DNA of 64,000 nucleotides from Clostridiales bacterium (GCA_022508285.1 JAFLVN010000002.1:109644-173643), one strand, 5' to 3'. Shown: positions 7,781 to 16,936, counted from the stretch's first letter. Program-made: numbers and translations. Notes: generated from the letters alone by a model not told the origin.

Positions 7781-9181
7781 TTATTTCTTGTTTATCGTGT
7801 AGCCGTCTTTGCTGTCTTTAATTGTGTAGCCGCAAGCGTCGAGCTCGGTGCGGAGCTTATCGGCGGTTGCCCAGTCGCGAGCCTGCTTTGCCTGCCAACG
7901 CTGTTCGGCGAGAGCCTTTACCTCTTCGGGGATTTCCTCGCCCTCTCCCTTGGGATTTTTTGCGGCGACTTCTTTAAGATAGTCGTCGGCATTCTTTTTG
8001 AAAAGACCAAGTAGTGAGTACGTTTTACGTATCTGCGCAACGTCGTCGGCGCAGGACTTGTCGCCGGAGGCAAGCTTTTGCGAAATCTTTTTGAACAGCG
8101 AATACAGCTCGGAGAGCGCAAGCGCAGTATTGAAGTCCTCCGCCATGTCCTCGTTGAATTTATTATCTATTTCGGGGTTCGAGCCGCCCTTGCCGTACTT
8201 CTCTTCCACCTGCTTTATAATTTTATAGAAGTCGGAAAGATGTCTCTCGGCTTCGGGGAATAAGTCGTCCGTTATGTTTATGTCGTTGCGGTAGTTGTTG
8301 GAGAGCAACGCAAATTTGATTGCCTCATTTGTGTATTTTTTGAGTAAGTCCTCAAGTAAGAGCGAGTTGCCGAGGCTCTTAGACATTTTTTGTCCGTTGA
8401 CCTTGATAAGTCCGTTATGCGTCCAGAATTTAGCAAACTGTTTGCCCGTGAGGCTCTCCGTTTGGGCGATTTCGTTTTCGTGGTGAGGGAAAACCAAATC
8501 TCTGCCGCCGCCGTGAATGTCTATTTGGTCGCCGAACGCCTCCATGTTCATTGCAGAGCACTCTATGTGCCAGCCGGGGCGACCCTTGCCCCAAGGGGAA
8601 TCCCAACTGATTTCGCCCTCTTTTGCCGCCTTCCACAGAGCGAAGTCGGCAGGGGAGCGCTTACTTTCGTCGTTTTCAACACGAACGCCGTCAAGCATAT
8701 CTTCAACGGAACGGTTGGATAGGCAACCGTAGCGTTTGAAGCTTTCCACGGCGAAATACACGTCGCCGTTGTCGGCGGCGTAGGCGTGACCGCTTTCAAT
8801 AAGTTTTTGTATGAAAGTGATTATATTGCCGATATTTTCGGTCGCTTTCAGCCATATTGTGGGGTCGTCAATCTCCATCTCCGCCATTATGCCGTTTATC
8901 TTTTCAATCATCATTGCGGCGTATTTGTCGGCAGGAATTCCCGTCTCCCTGCTCTTGGCGATTATCTTATCGTCCACGTCCGTATAGTTGCGGGCGTAGG
9001 TGACGGCAAAGCCCTGCTTTTCGAGAAATTTGCGCATAATATCGTAAATAAGCGCCTGATAGCCGTGACCGACGTGCGCATCTCCGGATACGGTAATGCC
9101 GCATGCGTACATTTTTACTTTACCCTCTTCAATGGGTACAAACTCTTCTTTTCTGCGGGTGAGCGAATTATAAATTCTCAT
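7781..9181 (-). CDS. cysS: Cysteinyl-tRNA synthetase
   Basis: Class I synthetase charging tRNA-Cys in the cytoplasm. It has 466 residues, as usual. The HIGH motif reads HVGH inside MYACGITVSGDAHVGHG, where most family members have CGPTVY before it. The zinc-site Cys is in GWHIECSAM, followed by HHENE, and the signature GQKMSKSLGN is intact. ATG 9181 (MRIYNSLTRRK) is chosen because GAGG lies 5 nt upstream; the longer frame back to 9247 runs into the dispersed repeat at 9222-9341. First gene of a cysS-alaS operon. Confidence 0.95.
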   Translation of the reverse strand: MRIYNSLTRRKEEFVPIEEGKVKMYACGITVSGDAHVGHGYQALIYDIMRKFLEKQGFAVTYARNYTDVDDKIIAKSRETGIPADKYAAMMIEKINGIMAEMEIDDPTIWLKATENIGNIITFIQKLIESGHAYAADNGDVYFAVESFKRYGCLSNRSVEDMLDGVRVENDESKRSPADFALWKAAKEGEISWDSPWGKGRPGWHIECSAMNMEAFGDQIDIHGGGRDLVFPHHENEIAQTESLTGKQFAKFWTHNGLIKVNGQKMSKSLGNSLLLEDLLKKYTNEAIKFALLSNNYRNDINITDDLFPEAERHLSDFYKIIKQVEEKYGKGGSNPEIDNKFNEDMAEDFNTALALSELYSLFKKISQKLASGDKSCADDVAQIRKTYSLLGLFKKNADDYLKEVAAKNPKGEGEEIPEEVKALAEQRWQAKQARDWATADKLRTELDACGYTIKDSKDGYTINKK

Positions 9182-9221
9182 TTTAACCTCGTTTTTAAAC
9201 TTTGAACTTAAAAGAGCTGAT

Positions 9222-9341
9222 AAACTTTGGAGATGCAAGCAAGACAAGGCGCACGAGCATTTTTTGAAGGAGCATACACAGAAGTATGTGACTGAAAAAA
9301 AGCGGAGTGCAACACAGTATTGCGCCGCATATACGAAGTTT
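9222..9341. repeat. Dispersed repeat family A, copy 1
   Basis: A 120-bp element with short terminal inverted repeats (AAACTT / AAGTTT) and an internal inverted repeat CATAC / GTATG. It shares long stretches with copies at 13372, 33324 and 39873, for example AAGGCGCACGAGCATT and AGCGGAGTGCAACACAG. This copy lies upstream of cysS in the cysS/deoR divergent region and overlaps the falsely extended cysS reading frame. Confidence 0.75.
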
Positions 9342-9430
9342 ACAATATTATATATAATTATTAAGATAAATGCAATTTATTTTGGGTGCAATTTTATTTA
9401 TAAAGGCAATTCTGTTTTTTGAATAATGTA

Positions 9431-9468
9431 AAATATTCACAAACATTTATTATTTTTTGTGAATATTT
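9431..9468. promoter_or_regulatory. Palindromic operator upstream of the deoR promoter
   Basis: Perfect 13-bp arms AAATATTCACAAA / TTTGTGAATATTT separated by 12 bp, ending 12 bp upstream of the -35 box. It is a candidate binding site for the DeoR-family product or another dimeric regulator. Confidence 0.6.
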
Positions 9469-9480
9469 GCCTGTTACTTC

Positions 9481-9509
9481 TTGACATTCGGGTGTTATAA
9501 GTTTACAAT
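9481..9509 (+). promoter_or_regulatory. Strong sigma-A promoter of the deoR-family gene
   Basis: Consensus TTGACA, 17-bp spacer, TACAAT. Transcription would start near 9516, giving a leader of about 43 nt with a GGGGGA ribosome binding site. Confidence 0.8.
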
Positions 9510-9558
9510 ATTGAGAAAACAGATAAATTGTGTTAGATTTTCACATGGGGGAATTTTT

Positions 9559-10317
9559 ATGAAGCGGGAAAGAATTGAGGAAATTGCCGAAATACTCGAC
9601 AAGCGGGGTAGAATGACGCTTGAACAGCTTGAGGAAGTTTTTCCCAACGTTTCGCAGATGACTTTGAGGCGCGACCTGTTTCAGCTTGAGGAGGACGGCA
9701 GAGTAATCCGCATACGAGGCGGTGCAATGTCCGTTAAGGAAGTTCAGAAAGTTTCGGGCGAGGCGTACACAAAAAAGATTACAACCAACACCGACGCTAA
9801 AATTGTTATCGCACGAAAGGCGGCGGCGCTAATTGACGAGGGCACGTGCATATTTGTTGACGGCGGCACAACGGCAATGTATCTTTCTAAAGAGTTACCC
9901 GATATAAACTGCACGATTTTCACCAACGGTATAGCTGTCGCAATGGAGCTTGCCCAGAAAAAGAACGTAAATATAACGGTCGTTGGCGGACAGCTTATGA
10001 AAGATAACCTTTCCACTTCTTCCCCCGCTTCAAAAGATTATTTCGACTTGACTAACTTTGAAATCGCAATCGTTTCGGCGACGGCGTTCACCCCCGAACA
10101 GGGATTTTCATGCAACAGTCAGATTGAGAGCGACCTTTTAAAGATTGTTTTCAAAAAGGCAAGGCAAGTATACATGATGCTCGACAGCTCCAAGATAGGC
10201 AAAATAAACCCCTATACCTTTGCACACATCGAGGACGTGGACGTGCTTATAACCGACGACCACTTCCCCAAGGAATACAAACAGATTTTCGAGGACCACG
10301 ACATAGTGGTTATGTAG
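9559..10317 (+). CDS. DeoR-family transcriptional regulator
   Basis: A 252-residue sugar-phosphate-responsive repressor-type protein. Residues 1-57 hold the winged helix (RGRMTLEQLEEVFPNVSQMT as recognition region, then LRRDLFQLEEDGRVIRIRGG, the family signature). The rest is the DeoRC sensor domain (IDEGTCIFVDGGTTAMYL, FTNGIAVAMEL, VVGGQL, LDSSKIGK), an isomerase-like fold that binds a phosphorylated sugar. ATG 9559 has GGGGGA 7 nt upstream; the longer frame is rejected because it would begin inside the promoter. The gene is alone, divergent from cysS, with no sugar operon adjacent, so the target is unknown. Autoregulation through the palindrome at 9431-9468 is possible. Confidence 0.88.
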   Translation: MKRERIEEIAEILDKRGRMTLEQLEEVFPNVSQMTLRRDLFQLEEDGRVIRIRGGAMSVKEVQKVSGEAYTKKITTNTDAKIVIARKAAALIDEGTCIFVDGGTTAMYLSKELPDINCTIFTNGIAVAMELAQKKNVNITVVGGQLMKDNLSTSSPASKDYFDLTNFEIAIVSATAFTPEQGFSCNSQIESDLLKIVFKKARQVYMMLDSSKIGKINPYTFAHIEDVDVLITDDHFPKEYKQIFEDHDIVVM

Positions 10318-10388
10318 CCGAGTGCCTCGGCGGTCGGGTAGCTTTACAGCAAAACAACCTAACTAACTTTAACTCAAATCAAACAAAA

Positions 10389-10415
10389 AGCCCCGCAGCG
10401 TGAAGCTGCGGGGCT
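10389..10415. terminator. Bidirectional terminator between deoR and the ABC gene
   Basis: Stem AGCCCCGCAGC / GCTGCGGGGCT with loop GTGAA, flanked by A and T tracts, between two convergent genes. Confidence 0.9.
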
Positions 10416-10432
10416 ATCTTTATTTATTCATC

Positions 10433-13294
10433 TTATTCCGTGCGGAGGGCAACAACGGGGTCTTTTTTCGCCGCCGCCGCCGCAGGAATTAATCCCGATA
10501 TAAGGGTCAGCACTACGCTTACGCCTATCATTATGAGCGCCTGCCATATGGGTAGAGCGGCTATGGTGCTTACGCCGGCAAGCACACCGAGAATGAGGTT
10601 AAGAATGAGCGATAACAGGTATGTTACCGCAATTCCGACGATTCCCGCCGCAAGACCTATTATAAAGGTTTCGGCGTTGAAAAGCCGCTTTATATCCTTC
10701 TTTCTTGCGCCGACCGCACGGAGTATGCCTATTTCTTTTATTCGCTCAACTACAGAAACGTATGTTATTATTCCTACCATTACGGTGGAAACAATCAGCG
10801 AGAGTGCGGTAAATGCGATTAGCGCTATGGTTATCATCTGAATCATGGTGTTGACCATGAAAATTATGAGACCGACCGTATCGGTATAAGTGATTTTCTG
10901 AGCCTCGCCCAGCCCCGACACAGTGACTTCCTCGCCGTCAAGATTTGTATAGCTGAACGTGCCCGTGCCGTCCTCGTTGCAGGCGTCGTTCCACCTGTCA
11001 AGGTAGTCGGTTACACGGTCTTTGGTGTCGAAGTCAAGTGGATAGATACTTATGGAAGTAGGCAAGTCGGTGCCGGCAAGCATACCGAGCGTTACGGCAT
11101 AGGGGTTATCGGTTGAACCTGAACCGCCCATAAAGGCCAACATCATTCCGCCAGTGTTTTTCATCAGCGAACTGTCGCTGCGCTTAATGTATTCTCCGCC
11201 CGAAACAAACGTATAGTCGTAATTGTAGGGCAATATATTGAGACTTTCGCCATTTCCTTTTACAAATTCGGCTATTTTACTGTTTTCCATACCGTCTTTA
11301 AGCGTGTGCTCGGTAAGCGCATTTGTATAGTACAGTCCAGATTGCAGACAGCCGTACGTTATACTCTTTTTCTTTTGCAGAATGACACGCACCTTCATAT
11401 CTACTTTTCCCTCATCGGAAAAGTCGGCTGCACTTATATTGTAAGTATAATCAGCCCCTAATAACGAAGCCGTGTACGGTATCTTTTTACCGCTTCCGAG
11501 CAGGTCAAGATTGAAAATTTCGTTACCCTGCGTTTTACTATAAATCGTATCCGAGGGATACCACGTAAAGGTATGATTATCGCCGATAAAGAAATCGTAG
11601 CCCTTTCCGTTTTCGATTAAGTCTTTAATTTTGCTTTCGTCATAGTTTTCGTCTTCCGCAGCCTTGTAGGCGATATTAAGAAATTCTTCTACGGTAAGAT
11701 AACCGAACTGCCCGAAGTTCAAATCGGAAAACTCGTTTTCCTCCACAACCATAATAAGGCTTGACTTATCTTCGAAAATGGTTTTCAGCTCGCTTTCGCT
11801 CAACTTTTTGGTTTTGCCGTATTCGGTGGCAAGTATATCGTATTGCGACAAGATATATTCGTAGTTATCGGGGATTTCACGGAAAGACGTAATAGTGCTT
11901 ATCATTCCGGAATACTGTCTGTAATCTTCTACGTCGTTCAGAACGGAGGTATACATTGAACGTATACCCGTTACGGAATATTTGCCGCTTGTGTCCTGTT
12001 CGGGTTCGATTGCGCCGTCCGTCACTTTGAAATCGGTGTATATGTAGTTAGACATATCAAAGGCGTAGCCGAATTGGAGAGCATTGTAGTATTCAGTTGG
12101 CATAGACGAAACATAATCGAGGTACTCCTCACTGATTTCGTTGGTTGTCATTGCGCCGTTGAAATTCATAAGCGTTTCCAAAAGGGAATCGACGTACACC
12201 TTATCTTTGAGCTTGTGAATTTTTACGTTGTTCCGAGAGGCGTCCGCAGCGTCCATAAGCGAAGTAAAGTTAATAGCCGTTTCGGTGATTTGCAAAGGAT
12301 AGCCGGAGAGCATATCGTCCTCCATGCTTGCGATATAATTCTGCACGCCCGCAGAAATTGCAAGCACCATCGATACGCCGATTATGCCTATACTGCCCGC
12401 AACCGAAACCATTATCGTGCGCCTGCGCTTGGATAAAAGGTTTTTGAGCGACAGCATAAACGCCATGCCCATCGACATGGAAGTCCTCTTTTTTCTGCCC
12501 TTATTGGTTTTTGCGGCGCTACCGTCCTGTACTGCTTCTTCTTTGTTTGATTGGAGCGGCTGTTCGTCACAATTTTCAGTATTTAAGATATCTGTCCGCA
12601 ACGACTCGCCGTTGCCGTCGTAGGGCATGGTGTCGTCGATAACCTCGCCGTCTAAAAGACGGATAATTCTTGTGGAGTACTGCTCGGCAAGCTCGGGGTT
12701 ATGAGTGACCATAATAACAAGCCTGTCTTTGGAAATCTCTTTGAGAAGTTCCATTATCTGCACGCTCGTTTTACTGTCGAGCGCACCTGTGGGCTCGTCG
12801 GCAAGCACTATTTCTGGGTCGTTTATAAGGGCGCGGGCTATTGCCACCCTCTGCGCCTGACCACCAGAAAGCTGGTTGGGACGGTTTTTGATTTTATCGG
12901 CAAGCCCTACCTTTTCGAGAGCTTCAATTGCCCTCTGCCTTCTCTCCTTTTTGCTTACGCCCGAAATCGTGAGCGCAAGCTCGACGTTTTGCAGAATGGT
13001 CTGGTGTGGAATTAAATGATAGCTCTGGAAGATAAAACCTATCGAATGGTTGCGGTAGGTATCCCATTCGCGGTCTTTGAATTTTTTAGTGGACCTGCCC
13101 TCGATTAAAAGATCACCGGAGGTGTACTGGTCCAAACCGCCTATTATGTTCAAAAGAGTTGTTTTGCCGCAGCCCGACGCGCCGAGAATGGATACAAACT
13201 CGTTTTTGCGGAATTTTATTGAAACTCCCCGCAGAGCGTGTACTTGCCCTCCCGCCACGTTATAATCTTTTGTAATATTATTTAATTCGAGCAT
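10433..13294 (-). CDS. ABC transporter ATPase-FtsX-type permease fusion
   Basis: A 953-residue MacB-like protein with both transporter parts in one chain. Residues 1-230 are the ATPase: Walker A GASGCGKTT, signature LSGGQAQRVAIARAL, Walker B IVLADEPTGALD, H-loop MVTHN. A basic linker leads to a transmembrane helix near 290-310, a large extracytoplasmic domain (about 310-790), then three helices in the FtsX-like block (about 795-945). Such proteins act as mechanotransmission pumps or lipoprotein/peptide exporters; the substrate here is unknown. GGAGG precedes ATG 13294. A 17-bp palindrome lies just upstream at 13310-13326. No two-component system adjoins it. Confidence 0.9.
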   Translation of the reverse strand: MLELNNITKDYNVAGGQVHALRGVSIKFRKNEFVSILGASGCGKTTLLNIIGGLDQYTSGDLLIEGRSTKKFKDREWDTYRNHSIGFIFQSYHLIPHQTILQNVELALTISGVSKKERRQRAIEALEKVGLADKIKNRPNQLSGGQAQRVAIARALINDPEIVLADEPTGALDSKTSVQIMELLKEISKDRLVIMVTHNPELAEQYSTRIIRLLDGEVIDDTMPYDGNGESLRTDILNTENCDEQPLQSNKEEAVQDGSAAKTNKGRKKRTSMSMGMAFMLSLKNLLSKRRRTIMVSVAGSIGIIGVSMVLAISAGVQNYIASMEDDMLSGYPLQITETAINFTSLMDAADASRNNVKIHKLKDKVYVDSLLETLMNFNGAMTTNEISEEYLDYVSSMPTEYYNALQFGYAFDMSNYIYTDFKVTDGAIEPEQDTSGKYSVTGIRSMYTSVLNDVEDYRQYSGMISTITSFREIPDNYEYILSQYDILATEYGKTKKLSESELKTIFEDKSSLIMVVEENEFSDLNFGQFGYLTVEEFLNIAYKAAEDENYDESKIKDLIENGKGYDFFIGDNHTFTWYPSDTIYSKTQGNEIFNLDLLGSGKKIPYTASLLGADYTYNISAADFSDEGKVDMKVRVILQKKKSITYGCLQSGLYYTNALTEHTLKDGMENSKIAEFVKGNGESLNILPYNYDYTFVSGGEYIKRSDSSLMKNTGGMMLAFMGGSGSTDNPYAVTLGMLAGTDLPTSISIYPLDFDTKDRVTDYLDRWNDACNEDGTGTFSYTNLDGEEVTVSGLGEAQKITYTDTVGLIIFMVNTMIQMITIALIAFTALSLIVSTVMVGIITYVSVVERIKEIGILRAVGARKKDIKRLFNAETFIIGLAAGIVGIAVTYLLSLILNLILGVLAGVSTIAALPIWQALIMIGVSVVLTLISGLIPAAAAAKKDPVVALRTE

Positions 13295-13309
13295 TGTTGC
13301 CTCCGTTAC

Positions 13310-13326
13310 CGGTCACGCCGTGACCG
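13310..13326. promoter_or_regulatory. Short palindrome upstream of the ABC transporter gene
   Basis: CGGTCAC-GCC-GTGACCG, with 7-bp arms, 16 bp before the ATG. It could be an operator or a leader hairpin close to the ribosome binding site. Confidence 0.4.
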
Positions 13327-13371
13327 AAAAGATAAATACAAATTTATATGCTTACTTAATATTAAGCCATT

Positions 13372-13491
13372 AAAACCGCAGAGATACGAGCAGAACGAGG
13401 CGTGCGAGCATTTTTTGAAGGAGCGTACAAAGAAGTACGTAACTGAAAAAAGCGGAGCGCAACAAAGTTATGCGAAGTATATATGCGGTTT
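13372..13491. repeat. Dispersed repeat family A, copy 2
   Basis: A 120-bp element bounded by AAAACCGCA and TGCGGTTT, with an internal inverted repeat CGTAC / GTACG. It overlaps the last bases of the gltX stop codon and lies between gltX and the ABC gene. Confidence 0.8.
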
Positions 13492-15133
13492 AGCGAAGAG
13501 CGGCGTTTAAGCGTTTGAGCGAACGCTCTTTGCCGAGTATGCCCATAATCGTGCATAAGTCGGGGGAGTTTGCGCTACCCGTTACGGCTATGCGCAGAAT
13601 TTCGGCTACGTCTGAAACGCTACCTTTGTAAGCTTCGGGATTCTGCTTATACTCGCTCATCTCGGCGGCAAAGCCCACTTGGGGCGCAATAGCCTTGACC
13701 TTTGCAAACCATGCGGAGTTATCGTCGGCAGGGTCGTACACTGCGGCAAATTGAGTGAGCACCGTGTTGACCGTTTTATCGTCAAACCTGAATGCGTATT
13801 GGGGATTGAATGTGTCGTCGAAGAAGTAATCCATAAGGCGCACGCCCTGTTCGGCACGCTCGATATCCTTGCGCCGCTTTTTGCCGCCAGTACCCATTAT
13901 AAGGTTGAGAACCTTTATAATATATGCAGCATCTTCAAAATGAAGTTTGTCTGTTTGGCTTCCGAACTCGTCTACCCAGCCCTTTAAAAAGGCGTAGCAA
14001 TCCTCGGCGGAGAGTTTTGAAATTTCCGTGCGGGAAATATCCGAAAGTTTATCGAGGTCGAACAGCGTTCCGCTGCGGCTCATCTTATCTATTCTGAATT
14101 TGAAATCGTGCCAGTCTGCCTGAGGATTTTTGAGCTCCCACTCCTCGAAGTTGGAATTCAAAATTGTCATAAGATATCTTACGACCGCCTCGGGATAGTA
14201 GCCTGCGCTACGGTAATAGTCGAGGGATAGTTCGGGGTCTTTGCGCTTGGAGAGCTTGCGCTTGGTTTCTCCGTCTATTTTCATAAGCGAGGAAGTGTGC
14301 GCATATCTCGGAGTCTTAAATCCGAGAACCTTGAAAAGCTCGAGGTGAATGGGCAGGCTCGACAGCCACTCCTCGCCACGGATTACGAGGGTTGTGCGCA
14401 TAAAGTGGTCGTCTATGGCGTGGGCAAAATGGTAAGTAGGTATGCCGTCCGACTTTAAAATTACGACGTCCTGGTCGTTTTCGGTTACGGTGATATCTCC
14501 CTTAATTGCGTCACGGAACGTAATTTTATTTGACACGTCGCCCTGCGACTTAAGGCGGATTACGAAAGGTTTACCTGCTTGAAGATTTTTGTAAATCTCC
14601 TCCTCGGAGAGGTTGCGGCACTTTGCGTATTTGCCGTAATAGCCGGTTACAAGCTTTTCGGCGTTCTGCTCTTCACGGACCTTGTCAAGCTCCTCCGCCG
14701 TGCAGAAACAGGGATATGCGTAGCCCTGCTCAATCAGTCTTTTTACGAACGCACGGTAGATTTTGGCACGCTGACGCTGATAATACGGTCCGTAATTATT
14801 GAGCTTTGACTGTATTTCAGCGCCCTCGTCGAATTTTATACCGAAGTAGTTTAGCGAGCGGATTACGCTTTCAACCGCACCTTCAACCTTGCGCTTATCG
14901 TCGGTATCCTCTATTCTCAAATAAAATATGCCGCCGGTGGTGTGCGCCGTGCGCTCGTCGGCGAGAGCCGAAAACAGGTTGCCGAGGTGTATGAAGCCCG
15001 TGGGCGAGGGCGCAAGACGGGTTACTTCCGCACCCTTTTGCAGGTCTCTTTCGGGATAAATTTCCTCGTATTTGTCGGGGTCGATTAAATCGTTATCGGG
15101 GATTAACGCCGAAGCAAGTTTTTTTAAATCCAT
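13490..15133 (-). CDS. gltX: Glutamyl-tRNA synthetase
   Basis: Class I synthetase attaching Glu to tRNA-Glu, possibly also to tRNA-Gln if the organism uses the amidotransferase route. It has 547 residues, longer than the typical 470-490, with about 45 extra residues before the HIGH region (APSPTGFIHLGN). KMSKS reads RKLSKRK. A zinc-type Cys pair CFC follows in the usual insertion. ATG 15133 is preferred over 15169 because AGGA lies 7 nt upstream and the longer frame would run back into the XRE gene. It lies 11 bp after the XRE regulator gene, so the two may share a transcript. Its stop codon merges with a family A repeat. Confidence 0.93.
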   Translation of the reverse strand: MDLKKLASALIPDNDLIDPDKYEEIYPERDLQKGAEVTRLAPSPTGFIHLGNLFSALADERTAHTTGGIFYLRIEDTDDKRKVEGAVESVIRSLNYFGIKFDEGAEIQSKLNNYGPYYQRQRAKIYRAFVKRLIEQGYAYPCFCTAEELDKVREEQNAEKLVTGYYGKYAKCRNLSEEEIYKNLQAGKPFVIRLKSQGDVSNKITFRDAIKGDITVTENDQDVVILKSDGIPTYHFAHAIDDHFMRTTLVIRGEEWLSSLPIHLELFKVLGFKTPRYAHTSSLMKIDGETKRKLSKRKDPELSLDYYRSAGYYPEAVVRYLMTILNSNFEEWELKNPQADWHDFKFRIDKMSRSGTLFDLDKLSDISRTEISKLSAEDCYAFLKGWVDEFGSQTDKLHFEDAAYIIKVLNLIMGTGGKKRRKDIERAEQGVRLMDYFFDDTFNPQYAFRFDDKTVNTVLTQFAAVYDPADDNSAWFAKVKAIAPQVGFAAEMSEYKQNPEAYKGSVSDVAEILRIAVTGSANSPDLCTIMGILGKERSLKRLNAALR

Positions 15134-15144
15134 ATTCTCTTCCT

Positions 15145-15756
15145 TTATTTTTTCTTTGACATATACCAACGGTATACAAACCAGACTATGATTAAAATTT
15201 CAAACACCGCGGCTACAATGTAGAGCACATAAATTTTGTTGTAGTCGGGCACAAATCTTTTGACGCAAACGTAAACAATCACAACGCACGCCCATAGAAT
15301 CAGCGAGCACGAAAGTGCGGTTGTGGTTCTGTTGCCCCACAGCGATGAAAAGACCGTGAGAACGATACCCGTCGGCAGGGGAGCAATTATAAACACGAGC
15401 CATGCGTTATCGGCAATCGGAGTAATAAAATACAGCGTGGCGAATATGCCCGTGGCAACAAACCAAACTAAAATTACGCTTAGCACGGTTATGAATGCAC
15501 GCTTTGAAATTATTCTGTGCTTGGGTTTAACGTGTTGTGCCACTTCCGTTCCCTTTACAAGCCTGTCTAAAGATATGCCGTAGAGCTCGGAAAGCTGTAT
15601 AAGCACACGTATATCGGGGATTGCCTCGCCCCTCTCCCACTTGGAAACGGCTTTATCCGAATAGTTGAGTATTTCCGCAAGCTGAAGCTGTGTGAGGCGG
15701 GCATGCATTCTCAACTCTGTAAGATTTTTTGCGATTGTCGACTTCAATTCGTCCAT
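15145..15756 (-). CDS. XRE-family regulator with four membrane helices
   Basis: A 203-residue membrane-tethered DNA-binding protein. Residues 1-65 are a lambda-repressor-like HTH (SDKAVSKWERGEAIPDI is the recognition region). Four hydrophobic helices follow (about 85-108, 114-137, 145-166 and 175-198). Such proteins are usually autoregulators or stress sensors at the membrane; the signal is unknown. No ribosome binding site precedes ATG 15756. Instead a promoter (TTGTGT, 17 bp, TAGAAT) ends only 6 nt before the ATG, so the mRNA is probably leaderless. gltX follows 11 bp downstream. Confidence 0.85.
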   Translation of the reverse strand: MDELKSTIAKNLTELRMHARLTQLQLAEILNYSDKAVSKWERGEAIPDIRVLIQLSELYGISLDRLVKGTEVAQHVKPKHRIISKRAFITVLSVILVWFVATGIFATLYFITPIADNAWLVFIIAPLPTGIVLTVFSSLWGNRTTTALSCSLILWACVVIVYVCVKRFVPDYNKIYVLYIVAAVFEILIIVWFVYRWYMSKKK

Positions 15757-15762
15757 ACGCTT

Positions 15763-15791
15763 ATTCTAACACGTTGCCGCAAAAAACACAA
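15763..15791 (-). promoter_or_regulatory. Promoter of the XRE gene, predicting a leaderless mRNA
   Basis: TTGTGT, 17 bp, TAGAAT on the minus strand. The -10 box ends 6 nt before ATG 15756, so initiation is expected at or next to the A of the start codon. Confidence 0.55.
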
Positions 15792-15968
15792 GCAATTTAT
15801 CGATTCTACTGTGAGTAGAGTGTGAAATTTTGGCGGTAGAGTTGTAAAATTTATAAGTATAGTTGATTTTTAAAACGGTGGAGAAAAAAACGGGAATTTA
15901 ACACATTTTTTGTTTATACTATTATTAGCGGAAGGCGAAAGTGCGATATCGCCCCGCAGGAGTTATAA

Positions 15969-16916
15969 ATGGCAGAATTTGACATATATTGCGATTCGGG
16001 TGCGAATATCCCCTTTAAATTAGTTAAGGAAAGGAATATAAACGTTATTCCATATTCCTTTACAATAGACGGCGTAGAACAGAGTTGCTACGGCCACGGG
16101 GATAATTTCCACGAAGTGGCAAAACAGTTTTACGAAAGAATAAGAGAAGGCTTGGAAGTTAAAACTTCGCTTATCAGTATGCAGAAAGTAATCGACGCTG
16201 TAACGCCGTCGCTGGAAAACGGCAGAGACGTTTTAATTACCTATATCTCGGCGGGAATCAGCGGTTCGTATAATCAGGGCAAGGAAGCGGCGAAAGAGCT
16301 TTCTAAACTGTATCCCGGCAGAAAGATTTTTGTTGTTGACAGCGTAAACGCATCTATGGGCGAAGGCTTGCTGGTTTTAAAGGCGTGCGATCTGCGGGAT
16401 ATGGGTGAAAGTGTTGAAGCTTGCGCCGAATGGCTTGAAAATAATAAGTATAATTTAAACAGCTATCTTACGGTAGGCGATTTAAAGTATCTTAAAAAGA
16501 GCGGAAGAATTTCCGCCACTCTTGCCATTGCCGGCACGATTTTGAATATAAAACCCATTTTAAAAGCAAACGGAGAGGACGTGGCGCAAATCGTTTTCCA
16601 CTCCAAGGAGCGGGGCAGAAAGCGTGCGCTTTTGGCGCTTGCCGAAAACTTTACCGAAAATGTCGTAGACCCCGAAAACCAGACTGTTTCGATATGTCAC
16701 TGCGACTGCGAAGAAGACGCTCTTGCCCTTGCCGAAATGGTGAAAGAGCGAGGCGCAAAGGACGTTATAATCGAGTACTACGACCTTTGCACGGGCTCGC
16801 ATATAGGTCCCGGTACGGTCGCCCTGTTCTTCTACGGCAAAGACAGAAAGACGGGCGGCACGCCTAAAAAGGGAATTTTAGACAGGTTCAGACGACACGC
16901 AAAGAACCCGACATAA
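15969..16916 (+). CDS. DegV-family fatty-acid-binding protein
   Basis: A 315-residue cytoplasmic protein of the DegV/FakB family. Members bind a fatty acid and present it to FakA kinase for phosphorylation, feeding exogenous acids into phospholipid synthesis. Typical features are the N-terminal IYCDSGANIP, ISAGISGSYNQG (head-group loop), VDSVNASMGEGLLV, YLKKSGRISATLA and the C-terminal GSHIGPGTVALFF. The length is slightly above the usual 280-290 owing to a basic tail. AGGAG lies 6 nt before ATG 15969. Monocistronic, ending at the hairpin at 16937. No fakA-like gene is in the window, so partner and lipid specificity are open. Confidence 0.9.
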   Translation: MAEFDIYCDSGANIPFKLVKERNINVIPYSFTIDGVEQSCYGHGDNFHEVAKQFYERIREGLEVKTSLISMQKVIDAVTPSLENGRDVLITYISAGISGSYNQGKEAAKELSKLYPGRKIFVVDSVNASMGEGLLVLKACDLRDMGESVEACAEWLENNKYNLNSYLTVGDLKYLKKSGRISATLAIAGTILNIKPILKANGEDVAQIVFHSKERGRKRALLALAENFTENVVDPENQTVSICHCDCEEDALALAEMVKERGAKDVIIEYYDLCTGSHIGPGTVALFFYGKDRKTGGTPKKGILDRFRRHAKNPT

Positions 16917-16936
16917 TTACGATATACTAAAACTAA

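Noticed and set aside
9182..9221. T-box riboswitch upstream of cysS or gltX
   Set aside because: No T-box sequence or specifier-loop structure was found; the spaces hold family A repeats or a leaderless promoter instead.
12074..12436. 120-aa plus-strand open frame opposite the ABC transporter
   Set aside because: It lies wholly inside a strongly conserved gene on the other strand and shows no domain or start signal.
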